Shown: positions 35,238 to 44,263, counted from the stretch's first letter. The stretch: DNA of 64,000 bases from JAJRRH01 sp047638815 (GCA_047638815.1 JBLIMR010000001.1:1-64000); one strand, 5' to 3'. The notes: generated by a model from the letters alone, not told the origin. A program made the numbers and translations.

Positions 35238-36635
35238 TCATTTCTTGATTTTTGATTGTTTCTTAACTAGAAGTTTTAGTTCATTTTCCATGCGTTCTAT
35301 GGCTTGAACATCTATAAAGTCTCCCTTTCCAGCTTCTGTCAGTTCCAACATTTTTTTTGTGGCAAAGTCAGAAGCTTTAAGCGCAATAACGGATAGGTAA
35401 ATGTCCTTTTCAGCTTGACGAGAAATAGTTTTGGTCAAGGACTCATCGTTCTTGTTGAAGGCCCCATCAGTTGCGATATAAATATGATTATTACCTCCTT
35501 CGATTTTATATTTATTCGCCAAAGCATAAGCTTTTTTTATTCCCTTTCCACCCGCTGTAGTTCCCTTTCCATCAATTTTAGTAATAATTGCTTTTATGGT
35601 TTGCTTATCGTTCATATGATGACCTTGTGCCAACACGTTTGTCGTTGAGGCATAAGTAATTAAAGAGACAACATCATTATCCCTCAACATATCGGATAAG
35701 GCATGTAATGCTTGTTTGAGCATAACCAAACGCTCCTCTTTTTTCATGGAAGTCGAGACATCCATTAGGAATACAATGTTGTTGGCCACATACTCCTTTT
35801 TGGAGAATTCTTGATTGTCATTTTCAAGGAGATCAACTTCCTCAATAATTTCGGTGCTTTCTTCAATCTCTGGGATTATGTCCTCTGAAACCACGACAAT
35901 TGTTTCCTCCTCTACAACTTCATTATCTTCCATTGTTATTTCGATAGGAATTTCTTCTACAACAGTATCTTCAATAGGACTAAGATAAAAATCAAAAACG
36001 TTTAATTTTGAATTGACAAATGAGGCGGTACCTTCAGACAAATAATTCTCAGCAGATACTTTCATAATGTAAAAGGCCAAGGGCACTTTTTCTTCTACCA
36101 TGCCATTTTTGTCCGTTATGTAACTAAATAAATTTTGGGTCATGGAGTTGAGGTCAATAGTTGCCCATTGAATTTTATCGCCTGTTTGCGCATCATAAAC
36201 TCTGAAGGTAGTGTCAAAGAATTTTGCAATATCTGCAGGTTTATCAAAATCAGGACAGGGGGTATAATCTCTTTGTAGATTTTTCACGTTTGCGAAAATC
36301 TTAAAGTCGATAGTCCCTTTAGTGAAGAAGAAGGTCAGGTTAATGTTTCGTTTGCCTTTTTCAAGTGGTGTAAATTGGACCCTCACATCGATTGATCCAT
36401 GTGCTGGAATGTCGTTGTTCGAGAATTTGAACGCAAACTCATTATCAGTATTTGCAACTCTCAATAACCTTAATGCCTGATCGCCTTTATTCTCTACAAC
36501 TAAATCAAACCACAATTTTGTATTCTCTTCAACCAATCCAAAATCATGATTGCGCTCGCTCAAAGTAAGCTGAGCAGATAACGCAACACACGTCATCATT
36601 GAGATTATGGTAAAGAAAATTTTACAAAATTTCAT
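35238..36635 (-). CDS. Secreted VWA-domain protein with N-terminal Ig-like fold
   Basis: 465 residues from the ATG at 36633-36635 (MKFCKIFFTIISMM, signal peptide ending near LSAQ). About residues 20-125 form a DUF1573/ASPM-like beta-sandwich (NHDFGLVEENTKLWFDLVV). About 140-215 is a carboxypeptidase-regulatory-like domain. A Glu/Val-rich linker follows (about 220-275). Residues 285-465 are a von Willebrand A domain with an intact metal site (FLMDVSTSMKK, DxSxS; then DGKGTTAGGKG and IATDGAFN). The function is unknown; VWA domains bind protein partners through metal. Confidence 0.82.
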   Translation of the reverse strand: MKFCKIFFTIISMMTCVALSAQLTLSERNHDFGLVEENTKLWFDLVVENKGDQALRLLRVANTDNEFAFKFSNNDIPAHGSIDVRVQFTPLEKGKRNINLTFFFTKGTIDFKIFANVKNLQRDYTPCPDFDKPADIAKFFDTTFRVYDAQTGDKIQWATIDLNSMTQNLFSYITDKNGMVEEKVPLAFYIMKVSAENYLSEGTASFVNSKLNVFDFYLSPIEDTVVEEIPIEITMEDNEVVEEETIVVVSEDIIPEIEESTEIIEEVDLLENDNQEFSKKEYVANNIVFLMDVSTSMKKEERLVMLKQALHALSDMLRDNDVVSLITYASTTNVLAQGHHMNDKQTIKAIITKIDGKGTTAGGKGIKKAYALANKYKIEGGNNHIYIATDGAFNKNDESLTKTISRQAEKDIYLSVIALKASDFATKKMLELTEAGKGDFIDVQAIERMENELKLLVKKQSKIKK

Positions 36636-36717
36636 ATTAGCAGTAACTCGTATCATGTAAAGGTATTGCTTTGACTCATACGAAGATTATGCCAAGCAGC
36701 CTTAGTAGCCAATCTAA

Positions 36718-36749
36718 TTTGTCAAGAACTTTAAAATACACTAGTTTTG
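36718..36749 (+). promoter_or_regulatory. Promoter of tRNA-Ala
   Basis: TTTG (36718-36721), a 20-base spacer and TAGTTTTG (36742-36749) match the Bacteroidetes consensus. Transcription would start near 36755, giving a 5' leader of about 58 bases before the tRNA. Confidence 0.65.
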
Positions 36750-36812
36750 CCACCCCATTTTGGGTTCTGAAGACTGCGTTTCAATTAATGTGGCAGGGAT
36801 TCTGAGTAAAAT

Positions 36813-36886
36813 GGGGCCTTAGCTCAGTTGGCTAGAGCGCTACACTGGCAGTGTAGAGGTCAGGGGTTCGACTCCCCTAGGCTCCA
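36813..36886 (+). tRNA. tRNA-Ala (anticodon GGC)
   Basis: A 74-base cloverleaf. The acceptor stem GGGGCCT pairs with AGGCTCC and includes G3-U70, the alanine identity pair. The D-arm contains AGCTCAGTTGGCTAGAGC, the anticodon stem CTACA/TGTAG encloses the loop CTGGCAG (anticodon GGC, reading GCC and GCU), and the T-arm has GGGGTTCGACTCCCC. The discriminator is A; the CCA end is not encoded. It has its own promoter and terminator, so it is a single-gene unit. Confidence 0.97.
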
Positions 36887-36892
36887 CAGAAA

Positions 36893-36933
36893 GAAAAAGG
36901 ACTTATTCCAAGAGACTAGGTCCTTTTTCTTTT
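36893..36933 (+). terminator. Intrinsic terminator after tRNA-Ala
   Basis: A 10-bp stem GAAAAAGGAC (36893-36902) pairing with GTCCTTTTTC (36920-36929), a 17-base loop and a following T-run. It begins six bases after the tRNA. Confidence 0.82.
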
Positions 36934-36944
36934 CAATATATTTG

Positions 36945-37248
36945 GAGTGAATAATAGTTCCAAGAAATCTGACCATGGATTTAACATATCGGTATCATTT
37001 TGTGGCGAGAAAAATCGAAAAGAATGCACACCTATTTTCAATTACAAACTTTATTGGCTAAATACGACTACGTGGAATATTCACAGGGAACACGGCCTAA
37101 AGAACATACAAGTAAACTAATTCAACCAACCTTCGGATTTGGCTCTATCTATCGAATTTCCAATGTCTTTAATGCTTTCGCTGGTTTAAACTTGGGTTTC
37201 GTAATGGCTTCTGGAAATATAGGTTTAAACTATCGCCTAAACAGATAA
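36945..37248 (+). pseudogene. Decayed outer-membrane beta-barrel fragment (frameshifted)
   Basis: Two overlapping frames read like parts of one outer-membrane protein. The first gives NNSSKKSDHGFNISVSFCGE and runs on to NTTTWNIHREHGLKNIQVN before a stop. Another frame, open from about 37000 to 37248, ends in YRISNVFNAFAGLNLGFVMA and SGNIGLNYRLNR, an alternating pattern typical of a final beta-barrel strand. There is no credible start codon or promoter. I read it as the remnant of a barrel gene left after deletion and frameshift, next to the tRNA gene. It could also be chance coding-like sequence. Confidence 0.35.
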
Positions 37249-37319
37249 TTCTACAGTTAATCTACAAAAGAAGCAGTTCATCTACATTGACAATTGGTTG
37301 ATTATAATGGTTCCAATCA

Positions 37320-37353
37320 TTGCAAATATTTATGTGACTTAATCGTATCTTCG
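37320..37353 (+). promoter_or_regulatory. Probable promoter of the acidic lipoprotein gene
   Basis: TTG (37320-37322), a 23-base spacer and TATCTTCG (37346-37353) are close to the consensus; the spacer is slightly long. The ATG at 37378 follows after 24 bases of A-rich leader. Confidence 0.45.
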
Positions 37354-37377
37354 CAGTCTGAAAAATAAAAATATTAA

Positions 37378-38238
37378 ATGATGAATAGAATTAAAATTAT
37401 TATGCTTTCAATGCTTGCGGTAGCGGTATTATTCTCAAGCTGTAAAGATGACGAAGAAGATGACATAACAACGCCACAAGTTGGACCTAATCTAACATTG
37501 ACTCCAGAAAGTATTGAAGCATGGATTGGTGATCAAGTTGCTATCGAATATACTATTTCAACTGCGTCTTCTAACGCAATTGTAAGCTTGGACATTACTA
37601 CAAACGAAACAGAAATTGCATCACAGTTATTTGGTGAGGAATTAGACAACAACTTTGTAAATGACTCTATAGTGTTTGCCATGCCTGTTGGTCCTGCTGG
37701 CAACCCTTGGGTTAGCGGAGGGTTTTTTACTGTAACTTTTGATGCTGTTCATGAAGTGGATGGGATTCAATACTCTACAGCAAAGACGGTAACTTGTACT
37801 TATGTTGAGCCTACAAATCCATTGGTTGAGTATACAGGGCAATTAAATCACATTCTTGATGGTGATACATTTGGTGCTTATAATTTGGTAGATGACGTTA
37901 CTGTTCCTTCGGATCCTATGATGGATGCTGACAAGGATATGATTCATATGACTGATGGTGATAGTGATACATTTAACCCAGTATGGACAATCGGAACAGG
38001 TAATAATACGGATTACGTACTCGCAAATAATGTTGATTATGACAATATTACTATCGATGAGATGATTGCTGTATATGAAGGTGGTACTGCAATAACCGAT
38101 GTGACATTTGCTGTAGGTGAAGTTTATGTTGCAAGATTGAGAGGAGGTGATGAAGGATACGCAATTATTAGAATTGATGCAATCAATATTGTTGAGGACA
38201 CTAATGATGATAACATGATGTTTTCTTACAAGAAGTAA
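37378..38238 (+). CDS. Acidic lipoprotein of unknown function
   Basis: 286 residues. The signal peptide NRIKIIMLSMLAVAVLFSSC has a lipobox (FSSC) with Cys23, followed by an acidic linker KDDEEDD, so it is likely tethered to the outer membrane. The rest is predicted beta-rich (NLTLTPESIEAWIGDQVAIE, then VTFAVGEVYVARLRGGDEGY) and may hold an Ig-like domain at about residues 40-140. No named domain is certain. It is a single gene with its own promoter and terminator. Confidence 0.75.
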   Translation: MMNRIKIIMLSMLAVAVLFSSCKDDEEDDITTPQVGPNLTLTPESIEAWIGDQVAIEYTISTASSNAIVSLDITTNETEIASQLFGEELDNNFVNDSIVFAMPVGPAGNPWVSGGFFTVTFDAVHEVDGIQYSTAKTVTCTYVEPTNPLVEYTGQLNHILDGDTFGAYNLVDDVTVPSDPMMDADKDMIHMTDGDSDTFNPVWTIGTGNNTDYVLANNVDYDNITIDEMIAVYEGGTAITDVTFAVGEVYVARLRGGDEGYAIIRIDAINIVEDTNDDNMMFSYKK

Positions 38239-38257
38239 GATAGGGTCAAAATATTTT

Positions 38258-38292
38258 AAATAGCACCGTCATTTATGGCGGTGCTATTTTGT
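38258..38292 (+). terminator. Intrinsic terminator after the acidic lipoprotein gene
   Basis: An 11-bp perfect stem AAATAGCACCG (38258-38268) with CGGTGCTATTT (38279-38289), a 10-base loop and a T-rich tail. It begins 19 bases after the stop codon. Confidence 0.88.
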
Positions 38293-38530
38293 TTCTTAGG
38301 GGTGACAATTTTATTGAGCAACTGTTAATTATCTCCTTTTAGTGCAAACACCTCCCTAGCCCTACTCAAGGAGGGAATGTTTTGTTCTTAGATCTTTTTA
38401 ACTAGCGCTTAGGATTACCCGACTTACGAATACAAACACACCTGCAGCTCCTGCGGTATAAATTTTGCACGATTATTCAGCTAGAGAAGGACCTACGACT
38501 ACCCGACTTACAACTAAAAGACTAATAAGA

Positions 38531-38968
38531 CTATTCAATCATAACCCCTTTAAGGTTAATAACTGGAATCATAGTGAAATTAACTTCAGAAATAGATTCA
38601 GCAGGGAAGATAAATTTCTTGTCAGACATCTTCTTGTCTTCATAGAAGCTGACCCAATATTGATTGAAGATCCCAAAGACTTCCTCTGTTATCATTTCAA
38701 TTTTTTTAAAAGAGTTGGCTTCCACTTCATCAAGGAAATGGCGTAGCATAGAAGTATTGATCTTTTCGTCTTCCGCGCCATCCAATTTTGCTTCTGGGGT
38801 AGCTTTCTTTATGCCATATCCATTGGATGACACTAGCACACCTTCTATTTGCACAGGCTTTTTATTAATCAGATATACATTCCAGACCATTTCTTTATCC
38901 GTGCTGAGTTCTTTAACAACAGCAACGATAATGTCCTTTACATCGTTTGGTATTAAGTCTTTTTTCAT
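38531..38968 (-). CDS. Conserved-looking cytoplasmic protein of unknown function
   Basis: 145 residues without a signal peptide. It begins with a helical segment (KDIIVAVVKELSTDKEMVWN), then strands (YLINKKPVQIEGVLVSSNGYG), an acidic helical part and a closing stretch KFIFPAESISEVNFTMIPVI. No family is recognised. The start overlaps the stop of the serine hydrolase by four bases (38965-38968), so it is translationally coupled to it, the last gene of a four-gene operon. Confidence 0.75.
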   Translation of the reverse strand: MKKDLIPNDVKDIIVAVVKELSTDKEMVWNVYLINKKPVQIEGVLVSSNGYGIKKATPEAKLDGAEDEKINTSMLRHFLDEVEANSFKKIEMITEEVFGIFNQYWVSFYEDKKMSDKKFIFPAESISEVNFTMIPVINLKGVMIE

Positions 38969-40131
38969 TGATTCTCACTGATCGCAATAGCCTCATCGAT
39001 GTAGTCATAAACTTCGATAGGCGTATGGCGCAATTTCTTATTTGATCGTTTGTGTCCAAGACGGACTATCACCATTTCCTTATCTGGAACGATGATTACA
39101 TACTGTCCTAATATTCCTCTCATGGCGGAGAAGTCCATTCCATTATGAGTCCCTAACCACCACTGATATCCGTAATGGCTAATTTTAGTTTTTTCGGTAT
39201 TATCCAATACTACTGGTGTAAGGGTGGCGTCCACCCAGTTTGATGGGATAATTTGTTTGCCATTAAAATTTCCTTGGCATAAATACATTTGTCCAAATCG
39301 AGCGAAATCTCTGGCATTTGAATAAAAGCAGCAATATGCTTTTTCGAAACCACCTTTTTCATCCGTACTCCACAGGGCTTTGTTTTTTGCGCCCATTGGT
39401 TTCCATAGTTTTTCCTGCACATATTCATGAATACTCTGGCCCGTAGCTCGTTCTAAAATTATGGCAAGAAGTAGGGTGTTCCCTCCAAGATATTGCCATT
39501 TCGTCCCTGGGGTACCCTCCACCGCATACGAAAGTGTTTTGTTGATAAGGTCATCGCCATAATACGCTTTGGCCATGAAACCAAAAGGATCTTTATACTT
39601 TTCATCAAAAGCGATGTTAGATTTCATTTGCAAAAGTTGCTCGATCGTCACTGTTGAATTCGGGCCATTCTTAAACTGGGGAATAAAATCAGAAATATTT
39701 TGATCGACTGATTTTATTTTGCCTTCGTTGATGGCTATTCCAATAGTCATACCGACAATGGACTTTGCCATGGAAAATGAATTCGAAAATGAATCTTCAG
39801 AATAATCTTCCCAGTATTTTTCAAAAATAATTTCACCTTCCTTTAACACCAAAAAGGCGACACTCTCTAATTGTGAATGAGCAAGTAAAGCTTTTTCGGG
39901 GAGTTCCGATAAATTGTAATTATCAGCAGTTTTCCATGGATGGACTGCTCCGGGCACAATCGTTTCATTGTGAAAATCTGAAAAGTCATCAATGTCTGGC
40001 CCGGTCTTTCCTTTAAGGTAAGTTTTTGGGATACCAGAAATCAAATGATCGTTTCCTGTCACATATGCTCCTATTACGGCAAGCATTACAATGGCCAGAA
40101 AAGCAATTATTATTCTTTTTAAAACTTTCAT
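38965..40131 (-). CDS. Serine hydrolase of the beta-lactamase (class C/penicillin-binding) family
   Basis: 388 residues with an N-terminal membrane anchor (KRIIIAFLAIVMLAVIGAYV), so the enzyme faces the periplasm. The catalytic SxxK motif is in FSMAKSIVG and the YxN motif in CCFYSNARDFARFG; the third motif, usually KTG or HxG, is replaced by something like GHKRS. The family includes esterases, D-amino-acid peptidases and beta-lactamases. Antibiotic hydrolysis is not implied. It is directly abutted by the FG-GAP protein gene upstream. Confidence 0.88.
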   Translation of the reverse strand: MKVLKRIIIAFLAIVMLAVIGAYVTGNDHLISGIPKTYLKGKTGPDIDDFSDFHNETIVPGAVHPWKTADNYNLSELPEKALLAHSQLESVAFLVLKEGEIIFEKYWEDYSEDSFSNSFSMAKSIVGMTIGIAINEGKIKSVDQNISDFIPQFKNGPNSTVTIEQLLQMKSNIAFDEKYKDPFGFMAKAYYGDDLINKTLSYAVEGTPGTKWQYLGGNTLLLAIILERATGQSIHEYVQEKLWKPMGAKNKALWSTDEKGGFEKAYCCFYSNARDFARFGQMYLCQGNFNGKQIIPSNWVDATLTPVVLDNTEKTKISHYGYQWWLGTHNGMDFSAMRGILGQYVIIVPDKEMVIVRLGHKRSNKKLRHTPIEVYDYIDEAIAISENQ

Positions 40132-41832
40132 CTATTCTTTGATGATTTTATTCTTCTCAAGCTTCAAGTTTTCAATGTCAAAAATATATGTTCCTGAGGC
40201 GATTGATTTATCTGCGTTCCAATAATATTTAGTCTGTGTATTTTCTATTCGTGGAGAGATGATTTTTACAAGATTGCCATCAATGGAGTAAATGCTCATT
40301 AATCCATCATGTGAGCCATCGATAGTGATCGTAATTTCATCTTTAAAAGGATTGGGTTGAAGCATAGCTACTTCTCCTTTATATTCTTCAATCGACAAAG
40401 GATCATGAATATATAAAAACACCAAATCTTCAAGTTCGTCAATGAGTGTCAGATCCAGTGTCCCATCATTATCTCTATCATGAAATATGGCACAACTTCC
40501 AGCTGCTTCCGCTGGAAATGACGTTGGATTAATAAAATTTCCAGTTCCATCATTTTCAAATAAAGTATAATTGATACCCGAATAATTACTGGTTATCATA
40601 TCCAAATCTCCATCACCATCTAGATCACCAAGGTCAATCGCCAAAGGGAAATTTCCTGTTGGGTAATCATAAGAGTCACTGAATCCACCGAGGCCATCAC
40701 CTAGATGAACAGAGCAGTTGTGTCCGTTTGAATTAGCGGAGACCAAATCGACATGACCATCAAGATTAACATCACCAATGGTAACCATCCATACTTGACC
40801 ATCCACTGGAGCAGAGCCACCTGCTGTAAAATTTCCTTCACCATCGTTTAACATAATGAAAACTTCACCACCAGAATATGCGCCAACGAAAAGATCCATA
40901 ATGCCGTCTTCGTTCGCATCAGCAATAGCCATTGCAGTTTCGCCATCAGAGATCCCAGGGATGCTATTTATATCTCCAAATAATCCTGTTCCATCATTAC
41001 TTAACAAACTAATAGAACTTGCATTTCTATTTGCTGTGACGATATCAGCATGGCCATCTGCTTCAAGATCAATGGTTGCCAATCCTCTAACACCTTGTCC
41101 AACAGTATAGCCAACTTCAGGCAGAAATCCACCTTCTCCATCACCCATCAAGACACTAACAACATTGGATTGAACATGAGATATAGCTAAATCGATGAAT
41201 CCATCATGGTTGAAATCAGCTCCTTCATTGGGGCTTGGTTTATTGCCAGAAGGCAAGGGGTAAATTTCAAAGTCAGTATAGGTTCCTTCACCATCATTTA
41301 ACAAGACGCGCACATCGTTGGCAAATTCATTGATGACAGAAAGATCACTAAAGCCATCGTCATTAATGTCCCCAGCATACGCGCCATAGCACTGTATGAA
41401 AGTCTCGCCATCCAATTTCATTTCGATCTCCTGTATTTGGATCATGTCCATACCAGTAGATTCAGATTTTATCCAAAAGCTGAAGGCATATCCATTTGTC
41501 AATGGAACTGCATTAGGGGTGGTTACGAACTTACTCAGATTAACAGTTACCATTTCCCCAGCAATAAACTCACCATCTGGTGTGAAAGTAATTGCAGTAA
41601 AATCGCCATTGAAATCTAAACTTCCCTGCATAGGACCAGACCAACGTCCAAACACCTGAAAGTTGTTTTCACCAAAAGTAAACGGACTTATTTCTTCTGA
41701 GAAAGTTATTTCTATTGCCTGATTGATAGTAGCGGTCAGCGTTTGTGATTCCGGGGAAATTGAATTAACAGTCAATTGGGCGTAGCCCAGGACTGAAAAT
41801 AAAAGAGAAAGTAATAGTGTAATGTTTTTCAT
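40132..41832 (-). CDS. Secreted FG-GAP/VCBS repeat protein with T9SS sorting domain
   Basis: 566 residues. A signal peptide (MKNITLLLSLLFSVLGYAQ) is followed by a Big_5-like Ig domain (about 20-125). Then come seven FG-GAP repeats with calcium-binding DxDxDG-type loops (DINDDGFSDL, DFNHDGFIDL, DLEADGHADI, DANEDGIMDL, DVNLDGHVDL, DLDGDGDLDM, DRDNDGTLDL), forming a beta-propeller. The last 75 residues are a T9SS type A sorting domain (LQPNPFKDEITITID ... SGTYIFDI ... NKIIKE). It is probably an extracellular adhesin or binding protein. It ends one base before the serine hydrolase gene starts. Confidence 0.9.
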   Translation of the reverse strand: MKNITLLLSLLFSVLGYAQLTVNSISPESQTLTATINQAIEITFSEEISPFTFGENNFQVFGRWSGPMQGSLDFNGDFTAITFTPDGEFIAGEMVTVNLSKFVTTPNAVPLTNGYAFSFWIKSESTGMDMIQIQEIEMKLDGETFIQCYGAYAGDINDDGFSDLSVINEFANDVRVLLNDGEGTYTDFEIYPLPSGNKPSPNEGADFNHDGFIDLAISHVQSNVVSVLMGDGEGGFLPEVGYTVGQGVRGLATIDLEADGHADIVTANRNASSISLLSNDGTGLFGDINSIPGISDGETAMAIADANEDGIMDLFVGAYSGGEVFIMLNDGEGNFTAGGSAPVDGQVWMVTIGDVNLDGHVDLVSANSNGHNCSVHLGDGLGGFSDSYDYPTGNFPLAIDLGDLDGDGDLDMITSNYSGINYTLFENDGTGNFINPTSFPAEAAGSCAIFHDRDNDGTLDLTLIDELEDLVFLYIHDPLSIEEYKGEVAMLQPNPFKDEITITIDGSHDGLMSIYSIDGNLVKIISPRIENTQTKYYWNADKSIASGTYIFDIENLKLEKNKIIKE

Positions 41833-41836
41833 AAAC

Positions 41837-43144
41837 TTAGTGATTAACCAATTCTGCCGCCATCAACTCTTCAATTTCCTCAACTTCAATTGGTATATTT
41901 TGCATTAAATTGAATGGCTCGCCAGTTGCTTGAACGATAACATCATCCTCAAGTCTTATTCCAAGATTCTCTTCCGGGATATATATTCCAGGTTCAACAG
42001 TAAATGCATTATTTGCCTGTATAGGTTCAGACCATAGCCCAAGATCATGCGTGTCCAATCCAATAAAGTGAGAAGTGCCATGCATGAAATACTTTTTATA
42101 AGCTGGCCAAGCTGGATTTTGATTTTTAATATCATCCATACTGATCAATCCCAGATCAACCAACTCTTTTTCCATTAATGCTCCAACCTCTTTATGATAC
42201 TCCGCAAGCATAGTGCCCGGAACCAATAATTTCGTTGATGATTTTTTAACCCTTAGCACAGCATTATATACCGCCTTTTGTCTTTCTGAAAATCTTCCAT
42301 TAACAGGAATTGATCTTGTGAGGTCTGAAGCGTAGTTTGCGTATTCAGCACCGAAATCCATCAAGATGACATCCCCATCTTTACACTCTTTGTTGTTTTC
42401 AATATAGTGTAAGACACAGGCAGAGTGACCAGAACCGATGATAGGTGTGTAGGCAAATCCGGTGGATCTATTGTTCAGGAATTCATGCATCAACTCAGCC
42501 TCTATTTGGTATTCCATAATACCTGGTTTGATAAAAGGTAATATTCTACGAACTCCCTTCTCGGTAATATCACAAGCCCTTTGCATCAACTCTATTTCAA
42601 GAGGATGTTTCATGGCACGAATGCGATGCATTATTGGAGCACTCTTTCTGCAGCCATGTGCAGGATAGCTTTCCTTACATTTTTTTATAAAACGATCCTC
42701 TCTAGTTTCAGCTTCAGTATTTGCCCTTGTGTGCTCATTAGTGTTTATGTAAATGTTTTCAGCCTCAGCCATTAGTGTGTTGAAAACACTATCAAATCGA
42801 TCCAACCAATAAACAGTTTTTATCCCTGAAACATCGAATGCAGCATCCACAGATAGTTTTTCCCCTTCCCATATCGCAATGGTCGGGCTAGTTTTTTTAA
42901 GAAATAAGATCTCACGATGTTTCGGATCATGGCAGTCGGGAAATATGAGAAGAATGCTCTCTTCTTGATCAACACCAGAAAGATGCAAGATGTCTCTGTG
43001 CTGACTAAACGTACTTGTACTGTCTGCACTTGTCGTTATGATGTCGTTAGAATTGAAAACAGCAATTGATTTACTCTCCAAGTGTTTTGTAAAATTCGCT
43101 CTATTATGTATGTATAAATCCTTGTTGATTCTATCGTATTTCAT
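41837..43144 (-). CDS. pepP: Xaa-Pro aminopeptidase (PepP, M24 family)
   Basis: Removes N-terminal residues before proline; cytoplasmic dimetal enzyme. 435 residues: an N-terminal creatinase-like domain (about 1-165), then the pita-bread fold with metal ligands in VILMDFGAEYANYASDLTRS (two Asp), FMHGTSHFIGLDTHD (His), FTVEPGIYIP (Glu) and GIRLEDDVIV (Glu). The length is normal. It is the first gene of the run pepP / FG-GAP protein / serine hydrolase / unknown, all within four bases of each other. Confidence 0.95.
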   Translation of the reverse strand: MKYDRINKDLYIHNRANFTKHLESKSIAVFNSNDIITTSADSTSTFSQHRDILHLSGVDQEESILLIFPDCHDPKHREILFLKKTSPTIAIWEGEKLSVDAAFDVSGIKTVYWLDRFDSVFNTLMAEAENIYINTNEHTRANTEAETREDRFIKKCKESYPAHGCRKSAPIMHRIRAMKHPLEIELMQRACDITEKGVRRILPFIKPGIMEYQIEAELMHEFLNNRSTGFAYTPIIGSGHSACVLHYIENNKECKDGDVILMDFGAEYANYASDLTRSIPVNGRFSERQKAVYNAVLRVKKSSTKLLVPGTMLAEYHKEVGALMEKELVDLGLISMDDIKNQNPAWPAYKKYFMHGTSHFIGLDTHDLGLWSEPIQANNAFTVEPGIYIPEENLGIRLEDDVIVQATGEPFNLMQNIPIEVEEIEELMAAELVNH

Positions 43145-43335
43145 CTTATTCTTTTTGCCAGTGATCGTTTGTCACACTTCATTAGTTCTTGTAAAAATAG
43201 TGATAATTAATAAAGCTGAGTTGACTTGAATGTCATACTGTCAAATAGAACATTAAATTTAGGCTTAAAAGAAAGGGTAAAAAAAGAATTTGAGACATGG
43301 AGATGTTCTGAGAACGAATACTGTATCTTGTGGTA

Positions 43336-44193
43336 ATGAAAGATTCTTCTGACAATTTTTCTTTTCCTATTCATGATTTATCCGATAAAAGACAACCTAT
43401 TGCTGTTGAACCTATCGCATATTCAAATGCTTATGATTTTACTAAAAAGCATAGACACAGATATTTCGAATTGTTGTTTTTCGAAAAAGGGGGAGGTTCA
43501 CAACTTATAGATTTTGAGTATTATGTCGTTCAAGATCATTCTTGTTATATCGTGATGCCTAACCAGATTCATTTATTAAAACGCAGTCCGAACTCTCATG
43601 GATTTTTAATTCAATTTTATTCTGAATCATTGTCCTCTGCTGATATGAATAGCTTCTTGGCAACAAAAATGTGGAACAAATTGAGCGGGATAGTTTTTAA
43701 AAATGAGCCAGATAAATTTCAATACTACAAATCATTTGTTGGGTTGACCAATCAATCATCAAATAAGAATCTATTTGAGGTCGAAAAGGCTCGACACATT
43801 TTGCAGGCCACCCTTTTCAGTTTATTTGCAGAAGAGTCAGAAACTATTCGCCACGATGATAATCTGAGGGTGATAAATAAATTTCTGAGTGCTGTTGAGG
43901 AGCAATATACCAAAGCACATCTTGTAAAATATTATACAAAAGAGTTGGGAGTGAGTGATAGAAAATTAATGGAAGCTACGAAGAGACATTTGGGTATGTC
44001 ACCTTTAAAGGCTATTCACGCCAGATTGATTCTTGAGGCTAAGCGATTACTTGTATTCGATGATTGTTCACAAAAGGAAATTGCCTATCAATTGGGCTTT
44101 GAAAGTCCTTCAAGTTTCAGCACTTTTGTTAAAGCTAAAACAGGAATGAGTCCCACTCAATTGCAATCTCATTTGGTTGGAATTCACAACTAA
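43336..44193 (+). CDS. AraC family transcriptional regulator
   Basis: 285 residues from the ATG at 43336; a GTG six bases earlier is possible. The N-terminal half is a cupin-like sensor (KKHRHRYFELLFFEKGGGSQ and IVMPNQIHLLKR). The C-terminal 100 residues are the double helix-turn-helix: YTKELGVSDRKLMEATKRHL, then KEIAYQLGFESPSSFSTFVK and KAKTGMSPTQLQ. The next gene, a T9SS protein, starts 71 bases downstream in the same direction and may be its target. A TATCTTGT element (43324-43331) lies four bases before the ATG. Confidence 0.93.
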   Translation: MKDSSDNFSFPIHDLSDKRQPIAVEPIAYSNAYDFTKKHRHRYFELLFFEKGGGSQLIDFEYYVVQDHSCYIVMPNQIHLLKRSPNSHGFLIQFYSESLSSADMNSFLATKMWNKLSGIVFKNEPDKFQYYKSFVGLTNQSSNKNLFEVEKARHILQATLFSLFAEESETIRHDDNLRVINKFLSAVEEQYTKAHLVKYYTKELGVSDRKLMEATKRHLGMSPLKAIHARLILEAKRLLVFDDCSQKEIAYQLGFESPSSFSTFVKAKTGMSPTQLQSHLVGIHN

Positions 44194-44263
44194 AAGGTTG
44201 AAATTCAAATCGAAATATCATTCTTTTAAGTGGATCTTTGAAAAGTAATAAAAAAACAAGGTC

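Noticed and set aside
36660..37260. Genomic island at tRNA-Ala
   Set aside because: No integrase, no direct repeat of the tRNA 3' end and no foreign-looking gene block were seen; only a small decayed fragment follows the tRNA.
38965..40131. Antibiotic-resistance beta-lactamase
   Set aside because: The SxxK and YxN motifs place it in the broad serine hydrolase family, but the third motif is atypical and many members are esterases or peptidases.
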